This document shows positions 34,256-46,060 of a DNA stretch of 64,000 nt, one piece after another. A model generated the notes under the pieces. It was not told where the DNA came from, did no database searches, and was given only the letters and a program-made list of their open reading frames with translations. The DNA is from Plectrocnemia conspersa. Its lineage: Eukaryota > Arthropoda > Insecta > Trichoptera > Polycentropodidae. The translations under genes and the position numbers were made by a program. Positions within the stretch are counted from its first letter, which is position 1. The number at the start of each line of letters is the position of its first letter. The DNA is taken from contig VTFK01000111.1 in assembly GCA_009617715.1 (NCBI GenBank), positions 558,001-622,000 on the forward strand, given 5' to 3'.

Positions 34256-35260
34256 AAGGAGCCAGATGGTGACAGACATAGTCGAGTAGTATCAGTTCGA
34301 TCGGACCCCCATACTAGCCATTTTGAGACTTTTGAAAGAGTTAACGCTCTTAACTGCTTGGTTTTAAAGATTTAAAATTAAATTATTAGTATCGTATAGA
34401 ACTAACGTGCACCCCCCCATACGTTTTGTATGAAAAAAATATATAATTTTTTTTTACAAAATGGCGGCCAATGTAAAAATGTAAAGGGTCATAACTTTGC
34501 AAAATAAAATCCTACTTAAAAATGTCGTATGCAAAAAGTGTTTAGAAACTTAATTTGCATTTAAAAACAATTTTTAATTTTTTTTTTAATAAAAACCGAG
34601 TCTTACGGTATATTGACCGGGACCCCGAACGAGTTTTTTATGCGACTCGGCATATAGTTAACGCTCGTATGAGGTTTCTATTTAAGAAATCGACTTGAAT
34701 TTTTAATACAAAATAGAACTTTCGACTATACTTACGATACCGTTTAAAAAAAAAAAAAAAAAAAAAAGTTTTTTTTTTTCAAAACACGTTTAGTGTGATG
34801 AGTCGATCGACCCACCATACATACGCTCATAAGATTTTCAATATAGTTAAGGTCAGTGTGAGCTTATTTATACATATTTGAATTTAAATTTTTGTGAGAG
34901 TATAGAATTCTTAAGCATCCTGTGTATGTTTGTTAGCAAAATCCATTTTGTCAATTTTTTGCTAAATGGCGACAAGTATTAAAATTCAATCACTTATAAC
35001 TCAGTAGTGTTAAATTTTAACAAAAAGTTCGCTAAAAATGAAACGTTAAGAGGCCTAAAATACATCCAAATAAAATATAAAAAAAATAGATTTTTGCTTC
35101 AAAACAAGCGATGTATCAGTTCGATCGGACCCCCATACTAGCCATTTTGAGACTTTCAGAAGAGTTAACGCTCTTAACTGCTTGGTTTTAAAGATTTAAA
35201 ATTAAATTTTTAGTATCGTATAGAACTACCGTGCACCCCCTATACGTAGTACGTCGAGAG
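34256..35260. repeat. Repeat unit bounded by ~134-bp direct repeats
   Basis: 34290-34424 and 35114-35247 are near-identical direct copies (TATCAGTTCGATCGGACCCC to GTGCACCCCC and TATACGT). About 690 bp lie between them, with further diverged echoes of the same phrases, such as GTTAACGCTCGTATGAGG near 34657. The layout resembles a short element with terminal direct repeats (TRIM-like) or a local tandem duplication. A 20-bp poly(A) run lies near 34748. No protein is visible. Confidence 0.65.
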
Positions 35261-35580
35261 TGAACACGGACCCTGGGAAAACAATGATTCCGGGCCTCAT
35301 GACAAAAATGGTATTTTATATATTTTTTGCCATTAATATATAATTTATTGAATAAATAATATTAGGTACGAATTAACCATATCTATGCTACAAATAAATA
35401 TAAAAATAACCACCGTTGCGACATATTTTATGAAATCATAATTTAAGCTAAATATTTGAATTCGGCATTAAAAAATATTAAAAACATCTACTCATAATAT
35501 TTAAATGAAAATAAGTCGTGTTTTTATTGCTGCTCAGTGTTGCCATACAGTGAATTTACAATCAAGGTCAGATCAGAAAT
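35261..35580. repeat. Family A short-arm fragment
   Basis: Starts with CCCTGGGAAAACAATGATTC and GGGCCTCAT and ends with CAGTGTTGCCATACAGTGAA, matching 43420-43700 and, inverted, the right arm of copy 2. The core is absent. Confidence 0.7.
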
Positions 35581-35753
35581 TTAAAATGGATATTCTTATT
35601 TCTTAAGGAATGAAAATCACTGAGTCAAAAACGTTCAGTAGCTTTTTAGCAAATGATTAGGAAATATTGCAAATTAAAATCAAAACAAAACTAATTCTAT
35701 TATTAAAAACATACTTTTATAAAAATATTCTGTTGTAATTTTTATACAACCAT

Positions 35754-36297
35754 TTAACCTTTTGAGTAGTAAGTTAATTTACACACATTTTTATTTATTA
35801 GTATACAGCTAGGAGTGACTTAATTTTACGTATTTTCTAAAACAATTTCTGTTGATATTTTTTTATTAATATTTTATATTGCATTTATACTTAATTATAG
35901 AAAAAACAGTGATTACCAACGTTTAACTGCTATGATTTATTTTACTACTTTTTTGTATTATTATGTTTTTTAATCATTTACTTAAACACTTTACTATTAT
36001 TAAATTTTGTTTATTTATTCTATTTTTTTTGTATATTATTCGGCTAATGTGTATTTTTTTGTCAATTCAAAAACTTTTATTATTTTTAATGAAATTAATA
36101 TAAAATATTTTTTGATATGTTCATTTAATTCGTAGTATATAATTTATTTAATTTAAATCAAATTACAAAAAAATTATATGTTTTTTAATTATGTTTTTTA
36201 ATTAATATGTAAATATATTATATAACTATCTGAGATATCCCAAAACAGTAAAAGTTTGACCGCCGTACATGTACGGCGATACCGCTCAAAGGGTTAA
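35754..36297. mobile_element. TTAA-flanked piggyBac-like MITE, 544 bp
   Basis: Begins TTAACCTTTTGAGTAGTAAG and ends CGCTCAAAGGGTTAA, with TTAA at both ends. A subterminal palindrome CGCCGTACATGTACGGCG is at 36261-36278. A shorter relative at 52926-53269 has the same ends and the same palindrome. No transposase. Confidence 0.75.
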
Positions 36298-36559
36298 TAT
36301 CAATGCGTATAATTGTTATTTGTTAAAATATCAACATTTTGTTAAAATATCAACATTTGGTTAAAATTTAACTAATCATTTTATTTTAAAACTACTACTT
36401 ATTCACTTGCATATTATATCAAAGTAAAGCGAAGGACTCCTTATTGCTGAAGAAAATTCAAAGAAAAGATATTTTTACCAGCTGGAGTACGAATTGTATT
36501 CATATTTGTATCTGAGTTGTATCATACATATTTGTATCACTTTTTAAAGTTACTAAGTT

Positions 36560-36790
36560 GCGGTATGGATAATCTGTCATTGCTTGGCGGGTTTTAGATT
36601 TCTCTGGAGAGTCGCGATCGAGTCTTTTATTCTTGAACGTTGCGGCCAAGGTTGTCGGCGCTCGAAAGTTATTCTATCGCACGAGCCATCCAGCTTCTTA
36701 ACGAGGTGCAAACATAAGGATGTTTTTGGCGATAGCTATGAGGAGCTAAAAAAATATATAGAATTGTGCTCATCAGTATAAATGTTTTTT
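36560..36790. repeat. Family B repeat
   Basis: GAACGTTGCGGCCAAGGTTG, GCAAACATAAGGATGTTTTT and GCGATAGCTATGAGGA match the 30.7-kb copy in the same orientation. The 65-codon open frame here is part of the repeat. Confidence 0.65.
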
Positions 36791-37530
36791 TTAATATTTA
36801 TTGGTATAACGTAAACCTGACAAATCATGATGAAGCTAAGAATAAAATGGTCAATCACTGATCTAATAAATTCACACCTTTCTTAAAAGCTACTTTATTG
36901 AAAAATAAATTCCAACTGGCATATGCCGCAAAAATTAGATAGATTTATATATAATATATCTATAGATTTATATATATATATATGTGTGTAAAAAAATAGT
37001 ATTTTCTTTAAGAAGTTTTTTATTAAATTTCCATTTTTTTAAATCTATTAAAAAATTAATAATAATTTAATTTGATTAGTTATAGTTATGAGTTATAATT
37101 TTATTAATTTTTTTAATAACTGCAATTTTAATATAATATTGCGTATCAGTAACAAACTTGTGTATAAAAGGGTTATTTTTAATAGAACATTTTTCTTTAG
37201 GAATTTTTGGGATTTTTTAATATGTATCTTGAGACTTTCTTTTATATAAATAAATCAGTCAATTGGTAGTTTTAAAAGTTTTATGAGCATAGCTTGAATA
37301 TAAGTTAATATTAGCGTCTGTGTCATCTCATAATAATATCGTAAAAAATATATGAATAAACAGGGAAGCACAATCTAATCATTCTAACATTTACATATTT
37401 TACTTTTCAACTTAAATTCTAATATAAAGTAAATTCATATATATACATAAATATGTTGGCACATTGCTATTTAGATATATATTACATTTTAGATATATTT
37501 TGTAACATTTTTTTGTGACACTTTTTCCGT
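36791..37530. other. AT-rich DNA, nothing recognised
   Basis: Includes a short TA-rich run near 36970. No gene. Confidence 0.45.
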
Positions 37531-37539
37531 ATTTTTCCT

Positions 37540-38040
37540 TCAACAATAGACTGTCCCGCGATCGCTCGGACAAATTGAAACGATGCATAAAACAACAATG
37601 GAGTCTGACAAAAGGCTGATATATGGCCAAGACGGACCATTAAATTCATCAAAAATCGCTCTATACCTAAGTATGCACGATTGTGAATCTCGCTCCGGAT
37701 ATGATACACGTTCTAAGATGCAATTTATCCAATAATTAATTTTATAAGTATATCCATAGCAGTTGTGATGGATCGAGATTATCAATCAATCAGTTGGAGC
37801 CGCTCAAACGCCTCGGGAGGCCCAGGGCCGAAATCGGACCTCGGGTAAATATTTTTGTGAAGGGAAAAAAATATGCGTTTCTCTCAGTGGCCGTTTTCTT
37901 TTTTTGCTTCCAGAGAGGGATGTCGCAGGAAGAGGGATGGGGTCTTTTCGGTCCCCTTCCATAACAACTCTTCGGCTCTTCGTCTATTGGAGTGCTTACA
38001 AATCCACACATAAACGAGCCTATTCTATGTGAGTACAATT
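37540..38040. promoter_or_regulatory. GC-richer upstream block, candidate regulatory element
   Basis: Balanced composition with homeodomain-type sites such as ATCAATCAATCAG near 37782. Open frames at 37412-37785 and 37790-38038 (minus) overlap in different frames and show no domain. Confidence 0.2.
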
Positions 38041-39030
38041 TCTTTCGTTTCGTATATTCTATAACTATATGTTTGCTAGGGGTTGTTAATCATTGTGGGA
38101 AAAATCTAATGCTAAATATAGATTTACAAAATATTCGTCACTTATGTATTTTAATATATTCAGATAGAATTTATGATGGCAATACAAAATTCTTAAAAAT
38201 CAATCAAAAATTAAATATGATTTAATATTCTCATGCGTCATAATCAATTAGGTGAATTTTATTTGGGTATTATATTTTTATGGATAGTTATTATAAGAAA
38301 TCATTTCAGTTAGTATTATACTATTACCTCTATGATAAATATAATAAATAAAATACATTTTATTTACTTAAAACATAATATTTTTCATGGGTTAAAGCGA
38401 TTAAACAGTCTGATTTTATAAAATACAACAATATTACCGCAGTTATTAATGACCTGTATTTATTATAAAATATGCTGGTTTCTGATATACTCCTTAATAA
38501 ATATAAATAAAATCGTAGATTTAATGAAATTACTATAAAGCTACTGCTAACTGACAGCTTGACCCCCATTTTAGTAGCTATTCAAAAAAGTAGAAAAGCA
38601 TTATTTTGTAAAAAATTAAATATGCTAAATATTTGAAATTAAAATGTAATTAAAGTTAAGAAAATGTGTTTTAGGATTTAACTGTTTTTAAGGATGCAAT
38701 AATTGATACATAATTGAACAACTATTTTTTTGTTGCGGATCTAAATATACATTTATTTTTACCAAATAAAATGATATTTATTTACTGGAAAAATTTAAAG
38801 TTGACTCATGTTCATTTAATATACATAAAAAAAATATTGCATATTAGTATTTTACTAAAATTACTAAAAAAATTAGAAATACTTATTTACTATATTTGCA
38901 ATATATGCATTATTATAATTCAAAATCATAGATTTCTTATAAGATCATGCTGTTTAACGTATATATTCCTTATGTTGATCTTTAGATTATTTTTAAATAT
39001 GGTGTCGTTTACATTGCGCGAGAAAAACTA
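38041..39030. other. AT-rich DNA, nothing recognised
   Basis: Open frames up to 105 codons (38714-39031) are Lys/Ile/Leu-rich, as expected of AT-rich non-coding DNA. Confidence 0.45.
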
Positions 39031-39045
39031 GATACTACTATTTGC

Positions 39046-39225
39046 TTAGAAATCACAGTCAGTAGGTAACATTCATAAAAGCATTTATTTGTTCTAACTT
39101 TACCGAATAAGCTTATCACACACCCTATTAATTATGCGATCAGAACTTAGCTTCAAATTGATTCAATATGAATTATATATTTATTCAGAAATCACAATCA
39201 GTAAGTAGCATTTAAAAAAATTATG
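39046..39225. repeat. Short direct duplication
   Basis: AGAAATCACAGTCAGTAGGTAACATT near 39046 recurs as AGAAATCACAATCAGTAAGTAGCATT near 39186, about 140 bp apart. Confidence 0.6.
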
Positions 39226-40960
39226 TCGTATAAGTGCATCATATTTATTCACATTTACTTTACATATACTTTGTTGCTAAAAAGGTGGATATTTTAGAAT
39301 GGCGTATTTTTATATGTTTTCTAAAATGAGATTAAAAATCAACAAACGGAATTTATCCCGCTCTTATTATAATTTATATGTGACTGGTTATGACTAAATA
39401 TATATATTTTTAACTATTTAAAACTTGAAATGTTTGTACTAATAATTAAATTTAAATTAGGAGATATTTAAGAAGAGTATTTTTAGATTTACTTTCCCTA
39501 TGCTCACACTTTTACCATAAAATTCTTTTATAAATAAAAAATATTAATTAAATAGATTTTTGTATATTTTTTTCTTGTAAAATTGGTAACTACGTAAATA
39601 TAAATAATCAAAATCACATCGATTTTTAATTTGTATCTATTAGTCATAATAAAAATACTATTCTTGAAAAAAACCCATTCCATTACCAAGTGAGCTTACT
39701 GTTTCTTTTTTTGTAGCATATTAATTTGCCTGGCTTTTGCGAAATGTGACGGTACATACAAAATTTCCATAATATTTTCACTTTTGAATATTGATGAAAA
39801 AAACAGTGCTCCACTGACCGTGATTTCTGAATTAAGTATATGTATTTAATTGAAATAAATTTTTGAATGATTTGTTGAAGCGTAAGTTTTTTTAAAAACG
39901 ATGATTTTTACTGAAATTTATTGGGGATATTTATCAATGATATTTTAAAATTTTCGAACAAATCTATAAGAATCAGGTAGATTTCTGTTTATCAAAATGT
40001 GTAAAGATATTTTATTTTTAAATTTTAATAATTTTTATATTTATTTAATTTATTAAATATACGTTTAAGAGCACCTTTTAGCTCTTTTCATTTTTTCTAA
40101 GGTTTTAAACTGGTTTTTGATTATTTAATTTGTTGGTAATAAACGCCATTTTAAAGCAGGAAAACAGATTATTAACTTACAAACATAGCCGAGATTTACA
40201 TAATATATTTTTTTTAGTTTTATAGAGATCTGATAACAATTTATATTTAAGGCTAAAATTTCTTTTATTGTATTAATTTTTTACGTTTTTATTTTTTTTC
40301 GAGGGTTTTTGTAAAGTTTTTTTATTTTTTGAATAATTGCCAATTTTAAACAAAATAATAAACATAAGCAAGATATTTATATGGTCTATTTTTATAAATA
40401 GATTTCATGTAGATTCGATTATAACCTCGGCAGTTATGTTCTTAAAAACAATTATACAATTCTTTAATTTTACTATATTTTGGATTATATATTTTCTATA
40501 AATTTGTTAAAAATATTAAAAAAATATGATGACGATTATATTTATTAAATTTATATTTCTTGAGTAACAAGATGAATTATAAGTATGATACTGTCTATTT
40601 TTTGACTTACGAATATTTAAGAAAGAGATTTTTGAATCGAGTTTACGTTTGGAAAAAAATTTATAGAATTAGTTTTTAATGCCTAATAAAACTATTGAAA
40701 TAATAAACCCTAGTTTTATAAAACTAATATGTATCTTATTGTATGAATTACATATTTAATAAATCACCTAAGTTTAATTATAATTTAAATTCATGAGTTA
40801 AATTACATATATTATATAATAAAAAAAAATTACGATAAAATTTAAGTGTAACTTAACATTTATTTTATATTAACATTATTATTCAGTTCCTACTCTTTAC
40901 ACATTTTTGTACTTATTAAACTACGTTTCAGATATATTTTCGATAAGATAAGCTTTTCAA
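39226..40960. other. AT-rich DNA with weak tandem structure
   Basis: Around 40080-40400 two diverged copies of a ~200-bp unit can be seen (a GGTTTTTGATTATTTAATTTG-like start, a GCCATTTTAAAGCA/GCCAATTTTAAACA part, then ACATA and GAGAT/AAGAT). No gene. Confidence 0.35.
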
Positions 40961-41230
40961 ATTAAATATAGGACAGTGGATTGACGAGCAAGCAAGAATC
41001 TGAATATTTAACGCTCGAAAATACTTGAATATACATTTTCTATTATGGAATACGTGTATCGTGGGCTGTCGCGAATTTTCTACTATATTCACCCCCACCC
41101 CTGCAGCACCTCCACCCACCGCACCACCCTTTCAATCTATTCCCCCGAAGCCGCCAACCCCCTTCTTTTACATGGCATGTGTCATCGAGCTTTCTCTCTC
41201 TTCTATACTTCATTTATAAGCTGTGCAATA
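40961..41230. promoter_or_regulatory. GC-richer block with C-rich tract
   Basis: Contains CACCCCCACCCCTGCAGC and neighbouring C-rich runs. Three overlapping open frames (40928-41257) are by-products of the C-rich sequence. Candidate regulatory block only. Confidence 0.2.
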
Positions 41231-41463
41231 CTGCCAACTTATATTATGAATATATAAATTGAAGATTATATATATTTCTTTTAATGGTGCTTTGATAAGT
41301 TATACTTTGTTACTTTTATCTATGAATGTATTAATATCAAGAAATGTGACATGTTTACTCACTTCCTTAAAAAAACCTGAGTAACTACCAAATTGTCATA
41401 TTTCGTTTCAGATCTGGAGAATATTTTCAATAATAATGTTGTACAAATCGGATTCTTTATTTG

Positions 41464-41740
41464 ATATAAATCGATAAAAATTTACCGCTCGCGATTTACC
41501 GCCAGCAATTAATTGACAGCAGTTTACCGTCGCGCCAATTGATCTCTAGCAGATTTTATTGCGAGGCAATACAAATTTATTAGTCATTTTAAACTGAAAA
41601 TAAGAATTTTCTATAGTTGTTTTTTCGTAATGCAGCTAAAAATGTAAGGTAGATGCTAGATGTACATTTTCTATAAATAAATATATAACCGATATATTAC
41701 GCCAGCGGTAAATTGCTGGCGATAAATTTTACGGATCACA
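41464..41740. mobile_element. TIR element related to the 10-kb element (copy 2)
   Basis: Left end carries AAAATTTACCGCTCGCGA and TTTACCGCCAGCAATTAATT; right end carries GCCAGCGGTAAATTGCTGGC and GATAAATTTTACGGATCAC, the inverted counterpart. Same GCAATTTACCGC signature as 10083-11027 but much shorter. Confidence 0.7.
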
Positions 41741-41949
41741 AGTTCAATATACTATACACGATTTAAATTCAAAAACCCTAGAAATTATATGCGTTTTACA
41801 TATAATTACAGATTTTTTAATAATCTTTATCGATAATACGTTTTTTTCTTTGTCAATTTATTTCTGCTTTTTTGGTCTTTCTTGTTTTATTTCATATTTT
41901 TTATTTATATCAGAATGTTCTATTTATCTAAAACTTAGATTTTGAGAAC

Positions 41950-42350
41950 CATCCTAAACTAATCCGCAGCTGGGTGTGTTATTCAATATCCATCAGCGGG
42001 AAAGCCGAGGACAGTACCTGTTAGTGCATCCAGATCCTCTCGTTCCTCTCTAATAAATAGCGATTTTTGCGGGAGGATATCGGAGGGTGGCTGCTTCTTC
42101 CACCCCAACAGTCATCCCCTCCCCCCTGTCACCCTCTCCCCTCTCAGTCGCCCGGCAGCATCATCAATCACGTCCGGAGCGCGACAGTGTGCAATTCTCG
42201 ACGTCTCTCCTTGCCTCGCCGGCTATTTTGTGTTGCCAGACTGCCAAATAGCAACTTTGCCGGGACGTGACTGTTGCCAGTTATAAAACTCGTAATTAAT
42301 AACGACGCGGCGTATTAAGGACATACGAAAAGTATAGAGAGTGAGGGATG
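41950..42350. promoter_or_regulatory. GC-rich upstream block, candidate regulatory element
   Basis: One of the most GC-rich stretches upstream of Dfd, with a polypyrimidine run near 42110-42140 and a TAATTAATAACG site near 42292. The 67-codon open frame at 42067-42270 has no recognisable domain. Confidence 0.25.
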
Positions 42351-42519
42351 AGCGCAAACTGTAGAGGTTTTGAAGTTATGTGTAAATTTGTGACTTTTTA
42401 TCATAAACGCTGTGTTGTAAATAGATTTTGCTTTAAAGATTGTTAAAATTATTAAAATTTAATTTTACAAATTTTATAATGTTGAATAAATTATAAAAAT
42501 TAATTACAATTAAAAAGTT

Positions 42520-43110
42520 TTTTTTGGGATGTTCTTATAATATATTATAAATCAAAACTTTATTTAGATATTAGTTACTAGACAATTTGATTTTTTATGG
42601 CAGATTCTTACCATATTTAGACACATATTTCAATCATTTGTGTTAACACTATCAATATTTTGTCACAACACAATTTTTGACTGCAAATATGATACATTTC
42701 CGTTTCACTTTATTTAAATAGCATTTTTAATTAATTATTATATTTTTTGTCAAATATATTTCTTAAAATTAGATTATTTGACAAAAATTTTTTTTTGTAA
42801 TATTCTTACCATATTAAAAAAGGTATTTTTATAATTTGTGTTAAATACTAAGTATATTTTGTATTAAATTTTATTATTGTGCTATATTTTATTACTACTT
42901 GTAAATATTTTTTTGTCTATTCTAATTTTTTTTCAAAATTGTTTTTTCCCCACAAATAGTAAGATTGTTTTTTTGGCATTTTTTTACAATATTTAGTTAC
43001 AAATCCTAACCATTTGTGGTGAATATTTTATTTTGACATAATATGTTCGTAGATATACTAATATAATACTTATTTTGTCATATAACATTTTTTTTACAAA
43101 TATTATTATT
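42520..43110. repeat. Degenerate tandem array, ~180-200 bp units, three to four copies
   Basis: A phrase close to TTTTTTTGG(N)ATTCTTACCATATTTA followed by ATTTGTGTTAA and TATTTTGTNA recurs near 42525, 42590, 42790 and 42970. Confidence 0.5.
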
Positions 43111-43257
43111 TTGATCAATTTTTTTAATACATTATGCATTTTACAGTCTAAAATTATATCATTGAATATTCAAAAAAATATGTTGCACACCAGAGTTAGT
43201 TTTTTGTTAAATTTATTTCTTCAAAGAAAAGCCTTTTTTTTGCTTTGTGTAATTTAG

Positions 43258-43370
43258 CATAAAGGTCGCCTTATCGGACTTGAAGGACCAGCGAAACAGC
43301 GAAGCTTACTATTTAAATAATTTATTTCGTCTTTCTAAATATGTTAATTACAAATAGATTTACCCCGAAT
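43258..43370. repeat. Dispersed repeat, first of two direct copies
   Basis: TTGAAGGACCAGCGAAAC, then AATAATTTATTT and ACAAATAG, also occur at 44363-44455 in the same orientation. The two copies flank family A copy 4. Confidence 0.55.
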
Positions 43371-43384
43371 TCAAGCTTTTCCGG

Positions 43385-44060
43385 CACAATGGCCGCTGAG
43401 AGCGAATTTGGGGCCTGGGAAAACCATGATTCCGGGCCTCATCGCAAAAATGGCATTTTATATATTTTTTAACATCATGATATAATTTCTTAAATAAATA
43501 ATAATAGGTAACCCTTTTTATGCTACAAATAAATATATAAAAATTTGCCACCGTTGTGAAATATTTTATGCAAAATATTTTAAATTAGGTAATAAAAATT
43601 ATTGAAAATATCTACCCATAATACTTTACTTGATTAGTCGTGTTTTCTTTGTTGGTCAGTGTTGCCATACAGTGAATTTCCAGTCCAGGTCAAAAGCAGT
43701 TAAGTGGTGCCATCTAATATTACGAGTAAGAATTAAATAAAGCACATCTAAACCAAATTTTGTCCAATAGGAGAGCGCAAAAAACAATTATCCCTTCTCA
43801 AAAGGCAAAAATTCACGTCAAAAGCAATAAAATCGTGCCGTCGCCGTCGCAGTGGGAACGCTCGTTACCGAGCGTTCCCACTGCAACGGCTCCGACACAA
43901 TTTTATTGCTTTTGACGGGAATTTTTGCCTTCTGAGAAGTGATAATTGTTTTTGCGCTTTCCTATTGAACAAAATTCGATTTAAATATACTTTGATCTCC
44001 CTTTTATATTATAAGTCCATAGTAATATCAGTAAAGATAGGTAACATATTTTTAAAACAA
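43385..44060. mobile_element. Family A foldback element, copy 4
   Basis: Short arm 43385-43746 (GGGCCTGGGAAAACCATGAT to CAGTGTTGCCATACAGTGAA), core about 43747-43986 with the centre CGCTCGTTACCGAGCG near 43866, then a truncated long arm (AGTCCATAGTAATATCAG) to about 44060. Confidence 0.8.
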
Positions 44061-44340
44061 CTTTTTTTATAAATATATTCTCCCCTCAACCACTCACCCT
44101 CCCTCTCGGCAGGATAGGTTATAAGAATTAAAGGTTTTTTACAAATTATCCTATACCTTCCATAAAGTTGAGAAATAAAAATTAAAAAAATAATTTAATA
44201 ATGAAAAAAAAAATTCAAATTCAAATCAACATAAAAAAATAATTTTATAATTTAACATCAATATTGGTAGAATTTTTTGTAATTTTATTTTATGGAAAAG
44301 ACATAAGTTTTGTTATTGTTTTGTGAAGCCTTGACCCTAG

Positions 44341-44460
44341 CGGGAAAACTGTCTTATTATGCTTGAAGGACCAGCGAAACAATTTGGTTATTGTTTTAAT
44401 AATTTATTTTGCATTTATAAACGTTTTAATGACAAATAGGATTATCCCACATCGGAGATT
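44341..44460. repeat. Dispersed repeat, second direct copy
   Basis: Matches 43258-43370 (TTGAAGGACCAGCGAAAC and following AT-rich part). The 80-codon open frame from 44363 begins in it and has no recognisable domain. Confidence 0.5.
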
Positions 44461-44900
44461 TTTAGAAGCCAGTGGTCCAGGAAACGAGCAGGAAGCTTCC
44501 GCTCATGTTAGTTCAAGCATTTTAGGCATACTAAGTTTCATTTTAATGCTCCAAATAAAACAGTATATATTCTTTCAGTGGCATACCTTTAATAAAAGGT
44601 ACTAATAAAATGTTAATCACTACTTTACCCATTTTTGATACGTAGTAAATATCTTTCCACCACTATTTCTGTAGTTTAGTTTGATATTCTGCAAGCTTTA
44701 AAATGCTGTGAAATCTTCTAAAGATGCTTAATAATTAAGAAAAATATTTTTTGGCAAATATCGCATCTCGTTACTACTGCTTTTCACATAGCAATCTCTA
44801 CGAGTATATTTCAGCATTCTGAAAATTTCCCAGTAGAAAATCTAATAATATTCTTATAGTTAAAAAATCTTAACGTCCCTACGACGTTACACCTTACAAC
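44461..44900. other. AT-rich DNA, nothing recognised
   Basis: No gene or clear repeat. Confidence 0.4.
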
Positions 44901-46060
44901 ATAAAAAAAGCATTTACTTGATGCCCCAGTCGCTTCTTTCTTCGCAATCTCTCCGCTGTCTCCCCCCATAATATGATGGGCACAGTCATATCGGCCCCAG
45001 TCTCCAGAAACACGCAGATGCCTCCACCTTCAACCTCCACACCTACCTCCATACCCACCATACTCAAATATTCCGCTGATTAACCGTCACACGCTCGAAC
45101 AACATCACCTGCTTTTGCTGCTCTCGTGCACTTCTCGGAGCCTTATAATGGTAATCTCTCCCGATGTCTTTGTTCTTAAACTACTCAGTTCCTACTATAT
45201 CCGCCCCTCGTATATATGCGGAGAAGTGTTTGTGTCTTGGGTTTAAACGGTCTTGACGAATTGCGTTCGAGACGGGGGGTCGCACGAAGGCGGCTAATAA
45301 AATCAAGATCGACCCAATGAGAAAAAATGTTGGGAGCGGCTGACGAGAGTAAAAAACAGTGCCTATGTATAATATGATGGTGTTTTATTTCGAGCGACGG
45401 ATAAATCAGAAATAAAGTCAAACCTGATTTAATGTATAAAAAAAATATTTTAACTAATAATTAATTTTGATGTATTATATATTCTGTACTGTTAATTTTT
45501 TTTTATATTTATAAAGAGATTTATCTCATATATCACACGCATATAGTTAGATATAGTCCGGTTACCCCAACAAACTATCAGATACCGAGACTTTTCCGAA
45601 GGGACTATTTTTCACTTCCACCGTGAAAGCATTCTCTCCCGAGGGATGTTTTCCCAAGAACTGCATTCTACCGAATCGCTCGTTTTCTTTGTATACTTAT
45701 ACACCACCAAGATTATAAGCTATACTCACGTCCATTTATAGCACAATACCGTTTCTGATACATTAATAGCGGAGAGAAATAGGAATATGTTTCGACCGGG
45801 TCCGGAAGAAGAAGACGAAGAAAACGTGAATGGAGCATCTCTCTCGTGACGTTTTCCACCCCGATTCACCCCTTTTTCACCACCCACAAGACGGGAGCTA
45901 AAGAGAGGAGATAGGCTTTTCTAGACTTCTTATGACATGAATAAATGAGTTTCTCCGAGTAAACATTAATGCACACAAATTTATGCCGTAAAGCGCTCCG
46001 GTTATCTCTCTTCGAATAATTTAATATAATTTTAATAGCATTTATATTAAGCATGTACCA
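44901..46060. promoter_or_regulatory. Two GC-richer blocks, candidate regulatory elements
   Basis: Balanced composition at about 44910-45420 and 45540-46000, separated by AT-rich DNA. Open frames on the minus strand (45185-45421, 45866-46069) lack domains. Candidate conserved non-coding DNA. Confidence 0.25.
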
